From Actinophytocola sp036378875 (GTDB lineage Bacteria > Actinomycetota > Actinomycetes > Mycobacteriales > Pseudonocardiaceae): 64,000 nucleotides of DNA. The stretch is taken from positions 62,001 to 126,000 of the forward strand of contig NZ_DASUVO010000174.1 of the NCBI RefSeq assembly GCF_036378875.1, read 5' to 3'. Shown here piece after piece: positions 33,344 through 41,564 of this stretch. The position numbers were made by a program, and so were the translations under genes. Each line of letters begins with the position of its first letter. The first letter of the stretch is position 1. Under the pieces are notes generated by a model that saw nothing but the letters and a program-made list of their open reading frames with translations, was not told the DNA's origin and searched no databases.

Positions 33344-34798
33344 TTACCGGCGGGGCAGGTGCCACGGGTTGGACTCTTGTAGCGCTGGTGGTAGCGCTGC
33401 CTCTGGGACGTTTTGGTAGGCGACTGGGCGGGTGAAGCGGGTCAGGGCGGCCGCGCCTACCGATGTGGTGGCCGGGTTCGTTGTTGATGGCCATGGGCCG
33501 CCGTGGTGTTGGGCGCCCGAGACGGCGACGCCGGTTGGCCAGTCGTTGACGGTGACGCGGCCCGCCAGTTTGCTCAGGCGGTCGACCAGCCAGGGCACGT
33601 CCGGGTCCGCGTCGCCGGCCATCACGGCCGCGGCCAGTGTGCCCTGCAGTTCGTCCAGTGCCGCCTCCAGTTCGGCGCGGTCGCGGTACTCCGTCACGAT
33701 CGCCACCGGGCCGAAGCACTCCTCCAGCAGGCGCGAGCCGCTCGTCAGTTTCTCGATCGGCACCGTCAGCACCGTCGCCGGGGCCGTCCAGCCGGACTCC
33801 GGTGCCGGGACCTGGCCGGCGATCGTGCCGCCGGCCGCCACCAGTTCGCCGACGCCCTCGACGGCCGCGTCCGCGATCTGCGAGGTCAGCAGCCACGCGC
33901 TCGGCGCCAACCCGCGCAACGCCTCCGTCACCTGGGTCGCCATGTCGCTGCCAGCGGGGGCGAACAGCAGGCCCGGCTTCGTGCAGTACTGGCCGGTGCC
34001 GCGGGTGAACGACTCCACGAACCCCGTCGCTAACGACGAGGACACGCCCGCCGGGGTCACCACGACCGGGTTGACCGTGCCCATCTCGGCGAACACCGGG
34101 ATCACCACGTCCCGCTCGTTCGCCATGCGCCACAAGGCAAGGCCGCCGCGCTGCGAGCCGGTGAACGCCACCGCCGCCGTGTTCGGTGAACGGACCAGTC
34201 GGGAACCCGCGTCGAAACCGCTGACCAGGGCGAACAAACCGGCCGGCGCGTCGTCCGAAGCCAGCGCGGCCAACGCCAGTTCGCCCAGCCGGGCACTCAG
34301 CGCCGGGTGGGCTGGGTGGGCCTTGGCGACCACCGGACAACCGGCGGCCAGTGCGGAACCCGTGTCCGTACCGAGAACGCTGAACAGGAACGGGAAGTTG
34401 CTCGCGCCGAACACCGCGACCGGGCCGAGCGGCACACGCATGCGGGCCAGCCGCGGTGGGCCGGCGTCGACCGTGACGTCCACATAGGAGCCCTCGACGG
34501 CGACATCCGCGTAGTAGCGCAGCTGGATGGGCGCGCGGCCGACCTCCATGCGGAGCCGTTCCTCACCGAGGCCGGTCTCCCGGTCGGCGAGCGCGACCAG
34601 CTCGTCCACCGTCTCCGGCACTTCCAACGCGGCGGCGATCGCATACAGCCACGACTTCCGCGTGGCGGGTGGGGTCGCCGCGGCCACCGGGGCCACCGCG
34701 GCGGCCGCCGCGAGTACCGCGTCCACTTCGGACAGCGTGCTGGTCGGGATCTCCTCGACGACCCTGCCGGTCCGCGCGTCGTAGCTGACATCGGTCAT
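33344..34798 (-). CDS. Aldehyde dehydrogenase (NADP+), 2,5-dioxovalerate dehydrogenase-like
   Basis: A 484-residue aldehyde dehydrogenase. It has the cofactor region FGASNFPFLFSVLGTDTGSA, the general-base Glu in AEMGTVNPV, and the catalytic Cys in GQYCTKPG. This is the branch acting on semialdehydes such as 2,5-dioxovalerate or on fatty aldehydes with NADP. Its ATG overlaps the stop of the C45 amidase gene (34798-34795), so the two are coupled. It is the last gene of the truncated peptide-catabolic operon and would oxidise a semialdehyde formed upstream in that pathway (inference). Confidence 0.9.
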   Translation of the reverse strand: MTDVSYDARTGRVVEEIPTSTLSEVDAVLAAAAAVAPVAAATPPATRKSWLYAIAAALEVPETVDELVALADRETGLGEERLRMEVGRAPIQLRYYADVAVEGSYVDVTVDAGPPRLARMRVPLGPVAVFGASNFPFLFSVLGTDTGSALAAGCPVVAKAHPAHPALSARLGELALAALASDDAPAGLFALVSGFDAGSRLVRSPNTAAVAFTGSQRGGLALWRMANERDVVIPVFAEMGTVNPVVVTPAGVSSSLATGFVESFTRGTGQYCTKPGLLFAPAGSDMATQVTEALRGLAPSAWLLTSQIADAAVEGVGELVAAGGTIAGQVPAPESGWTAPATVLTVPIEKLTSGSRLLEECFGPVAIVTEYRDRAELEAALDELQGTLAAAVMAGDADPDVPWLVDRLSKLAGRVTVNDWPTGVAVSGAQHHGGPWPSTTNPATTSVGAAALTRFTRPVAYQNVPEAALPPALQESNPWHLPRR

Positions 34799-35850
34799 GA
34801 GATCTCCTTCGCGGACAGGGACTGCCACGTATCCGGGGTCACCTGGCACGGACCGCCCTCGTGGACGTCGACGCGGCACTCGACGACGTCCAGGCTGATC
34901 GTCGCCAGGCTTTCCCAGCGGGTGTACGGCGGCAGCGACGGGTCGGCGTGCGCGCACAGCGGTGTGTCGTCGTGGGACAGCAGGGCGGCGGCGCGCTCGT
35001 CCCGGTCCGCCGATCGCAGCGCGTCGGTTCGGGTGCTCAGGAGCGCGAGCCGGTCGTGCGTCGTGGACTCCGACGGCACCGTACGCTCCCCCGGCGACAG
35101 CGCTGGATCCAGGAAGTGGTTGGTGTGCAACAGGGTGGCACCGGACAGCTCGGCCACCCCCGCCGGGCTCAGTTCCAGGCCGCGGGCCTCGTCCCGGGTC
35201 ACGACCGTGATCACCGACGGCGCCGACAGCCTGGCCGAACGCGCGATGGCCACTGCCTCGTCCACAGTAGACGATTCGTCGAGGATGCGGCGTGCCACCA
35301 CGTGGACCGGGACGCCGATGTCCGCGTGGTCGCTGCCATGCCGCAGCACGTTGAAGTGGATCCCGAGGCCTGCGGAGTTCACGCCGATCTTGCCGGCGAT
35401 GCCGAACTCGGTGAAGACGCACACCCCGAACTCCGGGCGTACCTGGATGGCTCGCATCAGCATCACGTGCCGCAGGGTGTCGTGCCAGTCCCACGTCTGC
35501 ACGGTACGGGGCGCGATCCCGTCCAGCACAACGGACGTCGAGCACTCGCCCTCACCGGTGGCGGCCGCGGCGGCGAGGATCTCGGTGCGGCCGTTGAGCA
35601 CGCCGAGCTGCCAGGGTTCGAGTCCCGCGCCGACGGCGACCCCCTCGATCTCCGCGGCGATGTCCGGCGCCCACGACCAGGTCTCGACGAGTGCCCGCTC
35701 CCCCAGCTCACGTACGCGCGACAGCCCGTGTGCCGCGAACAGGTCCATATAGGACTCGAAGGTGCGTTCGAGTTCCGGCCGCCACGTGGCCCCGAGCGCC
35801 AGCCCACGCTCGGCCGGCAAGACCTCGCGGGAGACGTGCAGCGGGATCAT
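34795..35850 (-). CDS. C45 family autoproteolytic acyltransferase/amidase
   Basis: A 351-residue Ntn-hydrolase of the penicillin acyltransferase (IAT) type. The predicted nucleophile is the Cys of GECSTSVV near residue 102, exposed by self-cleavage; TWDWHD and FGIAGKIGVNSAGLGIHFN are the conserved substrate-loop segments. The residue before the Cys is Glu rather than the Gly of fungal IAT. No signal peptide, so it acts in the cytoplasm on imported amides or N-acyl amino compounds. It overlaps both neighbours by 4 bp, showing a tightly coupled operon. Confidence 0.88.
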   Translation of the reverse strand: MIPLHVSREVLPAERGLALGATWRPELERTFESYMDLFAAHGLSRVRELGERALVETWSWAPDIAAEIEGVAVGAGLEPWQLGVLNGRTEILAAAAATGEGECSTSVVLDGIAPRTVQTWDWHDTLRHVMLMRAIQVRPEFGVCVFTEFGIAGKIGVNSAGLGIHFNVLRHGSDHADIGVPVHVVARRILDESSTVDEAVAIARSARLSAPSVITVVTRDEARGLELSPAGVAELSGATLLHTNHFLDPALSPGERTVPSESTTHDRLALLSTRTDALRSADRDERAAALLSHDDTPLCAHADPSLPPYTRWESLATISLDVVECRVDVHEGGPCQVTPDTWQSLSAKEIS

Positions 35851-36821
35851 CGCACGCTCGACAGCACGGCGTCCCAGGCGACCTCGGAGGCCAGCGCACC
35901 GAGTCCGGCAGACGTGCCGGTCAGCTCGACCTCGTCCGTGGTCAGCGCGAACAGGGTGTCACCGTCCAGTTCGGTGTGGAACGGCTGGATGGCGCGGTGC
36001 ATGGAACTGTGGACCTGGGTGGCGAGCTGGTTCAGCGCGAAGTCGGTGAGCTTGACGTTCGTGACCAGAACGGTGAGCGTGGTGTTGCCGGCGACCGTGC
36101 GGGCCTGCACCGGTGCGGCGTAGTCGAGTGCCGGCATCCGGCGCTCGCCGGTGTCGCTGTGGTAGTTGCCGCGCACGACCGTGCCGTCGCGGTCGACGAC
36201 CACACCGACCGCGTTCACCACGGTGACGACGAGCACCTTCGCGTCGCCGAATGTGCCGAACGTGGCACCCTGGCCGGCGAACTCGGCCCGATCGTAGTCG
36301 ATCTTCCCGACGGACGTGGCGCGGCCCGCGCCGCACCGTCCAATCGAGACCTTGCCCTCGACGGAGTTCTCCAACGCGGCGAGGCCAAGTGCGGCGTCCG
36401 GCGCGATCGCCGTCTCCCGGGTGGAGAAGTCGTAGACCACGGCACCGGACACGTGCGCGAGCGCCGCCCAGTGCGTGCGGTTCTCCGCGCGGTGCAACAG
36501 TTCCGTACTCACCCCGGCCGCCGCCTCCAGCCCGTACACGGACCCGCCGGCGAGCACGACCGCGTGGTGGAACTGGTACCCGCCGGACAACCCGACCGCG
36601 CCGCCGCGTGCGTCGACCGCGGTGCGCGCGCCCTTGGGCAGGTAGATCACCGTGCACCCGGTCGGTCCCTCGCCGTACTCGGCGGTCCCGACGTACACCC
36701 CGGGCAGGTCGAACTCGACCACGTCGCTACCGGGGCTGGCCTGTGGGACCAGCGGCAGGTCGTGGTTGCTGAGCGCCGCCGGCGCGAACGTGGACCTCTT
36801 GGCCAGCCTCGGACCTGTCAC
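35847..36821 (-). CDS. P1 family peptidase (DmpA/NylC-type aminopeptidase or amidase)
   Basis: A 324-residue member of the self-processing DmpA/NylC fold family. Key segments are GGAVGLSGGYQFHHAVVLAG, GGSVYGLEAAAGV, and AGNTTLTVLVTN near residue 245, where cleavage before Thr should create the N-terminal nucleophile. This family includes beta-peptidyl aminopeptidases and the nylon-oligomer hydrolase NylC, which cut unusual amide bonds. It overlaps the C45 amidase and ATPase genes by 4 bp each, so it is part of the same transcript. Two different Ntn-type amidases side by side suggest a pathway for non-standard peptides or amides. Confidence 0.88.
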   Translation of the reverse strand: MTGPRLAKRSTFAPAALSNHDLPLVPQASPGSDVVEFDLPGVYVGTAEYGEGPTGCTVIYLPKGARTAVDARGGAVGLSGGYQFHHAVVLAGGSVYGLEAAAGVSTELLHRAENRTHWAALAHVSGAVVYDFSTRETAIAPDAALGLAALENSVEGKVSIGRCGAGRATSVGKIDYDRAEFAGQGATFGTFGDAKVLVVTVVNAVGVVVDRDGTVVRGNYHSDTGERRMPALDYAAPVQARTVAGNTTLTVLVTNVKLTDFALNQLATQVHSSMHRAIQPFHTELDGDTLFALTTDEVELTGTSAGLGALASEVAWDAVLSSVR

Positions 36822-37510
36822 GAAATGTCTCCTACCGTCTCGACGATCTCGCCGTGCTCCATCATGACCGTACGATCGGCCACGTACCGCACGGCGGCGA
36901 GGTCATGGCTGATGAACAGCGCAGCGAACGCGAACTCGTCCCGCAGGTCCGTGACGAGGTTGAGGATCTGTGCCTGCACCGAGACGTCGAGCGCGCTGAC
37001 CGCCTCGTCGAACACGATGAACGGCGGCCGGGTGATCAGCGCCCGTGCGATCGACACCCGCTGCCGCTGCCCGCCGGACAGCTCGTGCGGGTACCGCTGC
37101 GCGAACGACGCCTCCAGCCCCACCTGGTCGAGACTTTCCTCGGCGCGACGGGCGAGTTCGGCCTTGGTCGTGCCGCCGAGCATCGCCAGCGGCTCCGCGA
37201 CACACTGGCCGACCCGCATCCGTGGATTGAGTGACCACTGTGGATGCTGGAGCACGGCCTGCATCCGTCCGGCGAGTTGCCTGCGGCGCCGGGGAAACGG
37301 CTTCCCGTCAAAGAGGACTGTGCCGGTGGTCGGACGTCGCAGGCCGAGCGCGACTATGCTGGTGGTGGTCTTGCCGGAGCCGGATTCTCCTACCAGGCCA
37401 AGGATCTCTCCCTCGGCGAGCTGGAGTGAGCAGTTCCGCATCGCGTGCACGATGCGCCGGTGCCACGGCGGCCCCGACGTGACCGTGACGTCGTCGAGTT
37501 CGAGGATCAT
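36818..37510 (-). CDS. Oligopeptide ABC transporter ATPase (DppF/OppF-like)
   Basis: A 230-residue ABC ATPase with Walker A GESGSGKTT, Q-loop QHPQWSLNP, signature LSGGQRQRVSIARAL, Walker B FIVFDEAVSALD and switch ISHDL. It is shorter than usual for DppF (about 260-330) and lacks the C-terminal oligopeptide domain. ATG 37510 overlaps the stop of the truncated partner ATPase. The permease and binding-protein genes that should accompany it are absent, so it may no longer take part in a working importer. Confidence 0.88.
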   Translation of the reverse strand: MILELDDVTVTSGPPWHRRIVHAMRNCSLQLAEGEILGLVGESGSGKTTTSIVALGLRRPTTGTVLFDGKPFPRRRRQLAGRMQAVLQHPQWSLNPRMRVGQCVAEPLAMLGGTTKAELARRAEESLDQVGLEASFAQRYPHELSGGQRQRVSIARALITRPPFIVFDEAVSALDVSVQAQILNLVTDLRDEFAFAALFISHDLAAVRYVADRTVMMEHGEIVETVGDIS

Positions 37511-37976
37511 CGGCTCGCTCCCACCGGTGCGCGAAGGCACAGCACGTCCCGACCGCTGAGGCGGACGACCTGCGGTCGGGACGTGCCGCACCGCTCGAGG
37601 GCGTCGGAGCAGCGCGGCGCGAACGCGCACCCCTGTGCCGGTCCAGTGAGGACTGGTGGTTGGCCGGGGATCGGTTCGAGCCGTTCCCCTTCGGTCGCGA
37701 CGGCGGGCACCGCGCGGACGAGCGCGGCGGTGTACGGGTGTTCGGGCGTGTGCAGCACGTCGGTGGCGGCACCCGACTCAACCACGCGGCCGCCGTACAT
37801 CACCGCGACCCGTGAGCACCGCTTGGCCACCGCGGGCAGATCATGGCTCAACCACAGGATCGTGGTCCCCGACTCACCGGCCAGCGAGAAGATCACGTCC
37901 AGCACGTCCTCGCGGATCTGGGCATCCAGCGCCGCGGTGGGCTCGTCGGCGACCAGTGGCGCCGACCGCGCGCCGG
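37507..37976 (-). pseudogene. 5'-truncated oligopeptide ABC ATPase gene (dppD/oppD-like)
   Basis: Only the C-terminal half of a DppD-type ATPase remains: Walker B LVADEPTAALD, switch WLSHDL, then the oligopeptide domain PEHPYTAALVRAVP and the cysteine cluster CAFAPRCSDALERC. Walker A, Q-loop and the LSGGQ signature are missing. Upstream of about position 37976 the open frame no longer matches an ATPase; that DNA is the antisense of a gabT fragment. It can still be read as a 179-codon frame from 38046, but the product could not hydrolyse ATP. The junction marks a deletion or rearrangement that removed the operon's 5' genes. Confidence 0.85.
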
Positions 37977-37977
37977 C

Positions 37978-38149
37978 ACCGGAACTCACCACGCGCATCG
38001 CGAAACGCTGCCACCAGGAGGGCGTGCTTGTGTTGACAGCCGGCACCTACGGAAACGTGCTGCGCCTCCTACCCCCACTGTCCATTCAGGACGATCTACT
38101 GCGGGAGGGCCTCGCGATACTGGCCGATGCAGTGACCGCCGAAGTGTGA
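37978..38149 (+). pseudogene. gabT: 3' remnant of a 4-aminobutyrate aminotransferase gene (gabT-like)
   Basis: The last 56 codons of a class III PLP aminotransferase: ELTTRIAKRCHQEGVLVLT, GTYGNVLRLLPPLSI, and a final helix ending ILADAVTAEV. This is the characteristic C-terminus of GABA transaminase. The PLP lysine and everything before it are absent, and no start codon fits, so it is non-functional. It abuts head-on the truncated ABC ATPase gene at about 37976, and its stop codon lies within a strong terminator stem. Confidence 0.85.
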
Positions 38150-38201
38150 TCGTGCCAGACGTGAGATGTTGCGCCATCATGTCACGTCGAGCACGATCAC
38201 A
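38145..38201. terminator. Bidirectional terminator after gabT remnant and S41 peptidase
   Basis: A long interrupted hairpin: TGTGATCGTGC (38145-38155) pairs with GCACGATCACA (38191-38201), and the inner ACGTGA (38159-38164) pairs with TCACGT (38182-38187). It starts at the gabT stop codon and ends 5 bp before the S41 peptidase stop on the other strand, so it serves both convergent units. Confidence 0.75.
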
Positions 38202-38206
38202 ACCAC

Positions 38207-39586
38207 TCAGAAGAGCGACACTGCCTTGTCCAGGCCGGGGTCGCGGCCGGCGGCAAGGTCCGCCGCCGTCATCGGGGCGTGGTGGTCCGGTGCCACGCCG
38301 ACCGTGTTCACGACCTCCTTGTTCGCGCCGATCTCGTGGTGCTTTGGCAGCACGAGAACAGTTCCGTTGTCCAGCAGGTACGGGGCTCCCGGGCCGGAGA
38401 CGGCGCCGGCAGTGCGCGTGCCGACGAGCTTGCCCAGCTTCAGGTCCTTCACCGAGCTGGTGAAGGAGTCGCACGCCGAGGCGCAGCGGCGGTCGGTGAG
38501 TGCGACGAACGGCAGGTTCCACAGCTCGACCGAGTCGTCGGTGCGGTTGGGGGTGCAGCGGTCCCGGACGTCGCACCAGTAGCTGGTGGTCTTGCCGTGC
38601 GCGAGGGCGCCGAGCAACTTGGCAACCGCGGCCGGGCTGCCGCCGCCGTTGCCGCGCAGGTCCAGGATCACGCCCCGCAGCCCGGTTTGCGCACGCAGCG
38701 CGGCGACGGCGGCGAGCACCTGGTCGGCCGTCGCCGGGGTGAAGCCCGGCAGGGTCACGTACGCGATGTTCCCGTCCACCAGCCTGGACTCGACCGCCGG
38801 CCGGGGCGCCTGGAACCGCGCGGCGGTCACGGACGCGGTGAACGTCTCGCCGGTGGTGGGCCGGCGCATGGTCAGTTCCACCACCGAACCGAGTGGGGCG
38901 TCCATGAGCCAGGACAGCGCGCCCTTGGTGAACACCCCGTTGATGAACAGCGGCACGCCGTTGATCGCCAGGAGCTCGTCCCCCAACGCCACACCGGCCA
39001 CCGCCGCCGGGCCGTCCACGGCGATCCGGTCGACGTAGACCGGTTGTGTGGCCACGGGATCGATGTCGCCCGGGCCGACGATCGCGGACAGCGTCAGTCC
39101 GACCAGGTTCTGGCTGGACTTGTTCTGCCACCGGGCGTGGTTGTCGTCCAGTTCGTCCACCATGGCCTGGATGGCGGCCGCGGCGATCGCCCCACGTGCC
39201 TCGTCGTTCGGGAGTGCGTTCGCGATCCGCTGGTAGACCTTGCTGAACGCGCGCCAGTCGGGGTCCTTGCGGCCGGTCAGTGCCGGCAGCGTCGCGTCCG
39301 GCTGGTCCAGGCCGCGGCGTTGCAGCTCCTGGGTGAGCGCGGCGAACGCCGGCACCAGCAGGTCACGGCTGTCCAGCACGGGGCCGCTGAAGTAGTTGTC
39401 GAAGATGCAGTAGTAGGCCTGGCCGACGGTCGTGAGCGTGGCCGGCGTCTGCTGCGGCGGTTCCGGCGAGTTGGGTTCCGCGCAGGCCGGGGGCCGCTCG
39501 TAGTTGGCGGTGGCGGTGCCGGCGCTGACCAGTGTGGCCGCGACGGCGAACACCGCGGCGGCCAGCGGCAGCCATCTGTGTTTCAC
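38207..39586 (-). CDS. Secreted S41 family peptidase (C-terminal processing/tricorn-like)
   Basis: A 459-residue exported protease. The signal peptide KHRWLPLAAAVFAVAATLVS is followed by a helical domain, a PDZ domain (about 190-270, VAGVALGDELLAINGVPL) and the S41 core with the predicted nucleophile Ser in RRCASACDSF. The lysine usual in the TFGKG loop of CtpA-type enzymes is replaced in TRTAGAVSG, so the catalytic set differs from the Ser-Lys dyad. GTG 39586 has GGGGAG 5-6 bases upstream. It is divergent from the two-component system, which may regulate it. Confidence 0.85.
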   Translation of the reverse strand: MKHRWLPLAAAVFAVAATLVSAGTATANYERPPACAEPNSPEPPQQTPATLTTVGQAYYCIFDNYFSGPVLDSRDLLVPAFAALTQELQRRGLDQPDATLPALTGRKDPDWRAFSKVYQRIANALPNDEARGAIAAAAIQAMVDELDDNHARWQNKSSQNLVGLTLSAIVGPGDIDPVATQPVYVDRIAVDGPAAVAGVALGDELLAINGVPLFINGVFTKGALSWLMDAPLGSVVELTMRRPTTGETFTASVTAARFQAPRPAVESRLVDGNIAYVTLPGFTPATADQVLAAVAALRAQTGLRGVILDLRGNGGGSPAAVAKLLGALAHGKTTSYWCDVRDRCTPNRTDDSVELWNLPFVALTDRRCASACDSFTSSVKDLKLGKLVGTRTAGAVSGPGAPYLLDNGTVLVLPKHHEIGANKEVVNTVGVAPDHHAPMTAADLAAGRDPGLDKAVSLF

Positions 39587-39641
39587 GAGATCTCCCCTGT
39601 GTCGAAGGATTCGAGCAAGGGCGATTTCTACGCAGGTGATG

Positions 39642-39682
39642 GTTTCGGGACGGTTTCGAACCCGACGAGACCACTCCGAAAC
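39642..39682. promoter_or_regulatory. Candidate response-regulator boxes between S41 peptidase and two-component genes
   Basis: GTTTCG occurs at 39642 and 39653, exactly 11 bp apart, the usual spacing for OmpR-type tandem half-sites; an inverted CGAAAC lies at 39677-39682. They sit between the divergent peptidase and response-regulator starts, and AATACT just before the regulator GTG could be its -10 box. Binding by the adjacent regulator is likely but unproven. Confidence 0.5.
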
Positions 39683-39706
39683 CTCCGGCCGGCAATACTG
39701 ACGACC

Positions 39707-40360
39707 GTGCGAGTGCTGGTGGTGGAGGACGACGAGGAGATGGCGCACACGGTGGCGCTCGGGCTGCGGCGGGCGCACATGGCCGTCGACGTCGCGTTGG
39801 ACGGGGACAGCGGGCTGGAACGCGCGCTGTGCAACGACTATGACGTGATCGTGCTGGACCGCGACCTGCCCGGCAGGCACGGTGACGACGTGTGTGCCGA
39901 GCTGATCGCGACCGGCTGTCGCAGCCGGATCCTGATGCTGACGGCGGCGGCCACCACGGAGGACCTAATCGACGGGCTCGGTCTTGGCGCCGACGACTAC
40001 CTGCCCAAGCCGTTCGACTTCCGGGCGCTGGTGGCGCGGATACACGCGCTGGCGCGGCGTGCCCACCCGGCCGCGCCACCGGTGCTGCGGCACGGTGACC
40101 TCGTGGTCGACACCGCGCGGCGCCATGCCACGCGTGGGGATCGGATGCTGGAGCTGGCACCGAAGGAGTTCGGTGTCCTCGAGCTTCTGCTGGCCGCCGC
40201 GGGCCGGGCGGTGTCGGCGGAGGAGCTGCTGGAACGCGTGTGGGACGAGGCGACCGACCCGTTCACCAACGCCGTGAAGATCACGGTCAGTCGGCTGCGG
40301 GCGAAGCTCGGCGACCCGCCCGTCATCGAGACCGTGGCGAAGAGCGGGTACCGGATCTGA
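39707..40360 (+). CDS. OmpR-family response regulator
   Basis: A 217-residue response regulator. The receiver has the acidic pair in VVEDDEE, the phospho-acceptor Asp in IVLDRDLPG and the Lys in LPKPFDF; the C-terminal winged helix includes KEFGVLELLL and KITVSRLRAKLG. GTG 39707 has no ribosome site but an AATACT 9 bases upstream, consistent with a leaderless mRNA. The stop and the kinase start overlap (TGATG), so the pair is coupled. Confidence 0.92.
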   Translation: MRVLVVEDDEEMAHTVALGLRRAHMAVDVALDGDSGLERALCNDYDVIVLDRDLPGRHGDDVCAELIATGCRSRILMLTAAATTEDLIDGLGLGADDYLPKPFDFRALVARIHALARRAHPAAPPVLRHGDLVVDTARRHATRGDRMLELAPKEFGVLELLLAAAGRAVSAEELLERVWDEATDPFTNAVKITVSRLRAKLGDPPVIETVAKSGYRI

Positions 40361-41478
40361 TGTTCGCCAAGACCGTCCGACTGCGACTGACCCTGATGTA
40401 CGGCGGACTTTTCCTGCTCTGCGGCGCCGGTCTGCTGGCGGGCACGTACTTCCCGGTGCGCCACCAGGTGACATCGAGCAAGGTGCGGATGTTCGAGTTA
40501 CCGCAACCGCCGACGCCACCGGCTCCGCTGCCGTCACCCCCTCGGCAGCCCTTCCTGGAGGCGGCGGAGCGCGCGCTGGTGGCGGATCGGGAGAACGTGC
40601 TGCACCAGCTGCTCGTCCAGTCCGTGATCGCGCTCGCGATCATGATGGTGCTCGCGCTGGCACTGGGTTCGTTCGTGGCAGGACGGATCCTGCGCCGACT
40701 CCACACGATCACCACGACGGAGCGGGACATCTCGGCCACCAACCTGCACCGCCGCCTGGCACTGCCCGGCCCAGCCGACGAGCTGAAGCAGCTCGGCGAC
40801 ACGTTCGACGATCTGCTGAGCCGGCTGGACGCGTCGTTCCAGGCACAGCGCCAGTTCGTGGCGAACGCCTCGCACGAACTACGCACCCCGCTCGCCCGGC
40901 AGCGGGCGATAGCCCAGGTGGCACTGGACGATCCGGATGCGACGGTGGAGTCGTTGCGCGCCGCGCACGAACGGGTCCTGGCTGCCGGCACCCAGCAGGA
41001 GCGGCTGATCGAGGCCATGCTCACCCTGACCCGCGGCCAGGCGGGCCTCGACGTCCGGCACCCGTTCGACCTGGCCGAGGTGGTCCGCGAGGTCGTCGGC
41101 AGCCGGTCCTCCCCCGTGCCGATCCGCACGTCGGTCGCCGAGTGCGTGGTGTCGGGTCACCGCGCGCTGGCCGAGCGGCTGGTGGTGAACCTGGTGGACA
41201 ACGCGGTGCGGCACAACGTCGACGACGGTTGGGTCGAGGTGTCGTGCGGCGCCGGCGTGCTGACGGTGTCGAACACGGGCCCGGTCGTGCCGGCAGACGC
41301 GGTGGAGCGGCTTTTCCAACCGTTCCAACGCCTCGGGCCCGCCCGCACCGGCGAGGGCCTCGGCCTGGGGCTCTCGATCGTGCGCGCCATCGCAACCGCC
41401 CACGACGCGACGGTCGAGGCCGTCCCCCGCCAGGAAGGTGGCCTGGTCGTGACGGTCACCTTCGCCCCGCCGCCCTGA
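40360..41478 (+). CDS. Two-component sensor histidine kinase
   Basis: A 372-residue membrane kinase. Two transmembrane segments (LTLMYGGLFLLCGAGLLAG and VIALAIMMVLALALGSFVAG) flank a short external loop rich in Pro. A HAMP domain follows, then the H-box ANASHELRTPL (phospho-His), N-box NLVDNAVRHN and G-box GEGLGLGLSIV. Such short-loop kinases often sense membrane or cell-wall stress. The response regulator directly upstream is its partner. The stop is followed by a large hairpin. Confidence 0.92.
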   Translation: MFAKTVRLRLTLMYGGLFLLCGAGLLAGTYFPVRHQVTSSKVRMFELPQPPTPPAPLPSPPRQPFLEAAERALVADRENVLHQLLVQSVIALAIMMVLALALGSFVAGRILRRLHTITTTERDISATNLHRRLALPGPADELKQLGDTFDDLLSRLDASFQAQRQFVANASHELRTPLARQRAIAQVALDDPDATVESLRAAHERVLAAGTQQERLIEAMLTLTRGQAGLDVRHPFDLAEVVREVVGSRSSPVPIRTSVAECVVSGHRALAERLVVNLVDNAVRHNVDDGWVEVSCGAGVLTVSNTGPVVPADAVERLFQPFQRLGPARTGEGLGLGLSIVRAIATAHDATVEAVPRQEGGLVVTVTFAPPP

Positions 41479-41481
41479 CGA

Positions 41482-41539
41482 CTAACTGTACGGTCGTCCG
41501 TATAGTTCAGAAAAACAATACGGACGACCGTACAGTTAG
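41482..41539. repeat. Double palindrome, core TACGGTCGTCCGTA (copy 2), perfect hairpin
   Basis: Two 22-bp arms, 41482-41503 and 41518-41539, are exact reverse complements with a 14-base loop. The first arm differs from the 25417 copy by one base in the core (GTC for GAC). It lies between the convergent histidine kinase and KstD-like genes. It would make a very stable hairpin RNA in both directions, fitting a bidirectional terminator, yet its sequence is shared with the TetR promoter region at 53189-53247. Confidence 0.75.
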
Positions 41540-41564
41540 CCTCGACACCAGCGCCGCGGCATCC

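Noticed and set aside
37976..38046. The 179-codon frame of the truncated ABC ATPase as an intact small gene
   Set aside because: Its first 23 codons are the antisense of gabT and the ATPase lacks Walker A and the signature motif, so it is a truncated remnant.
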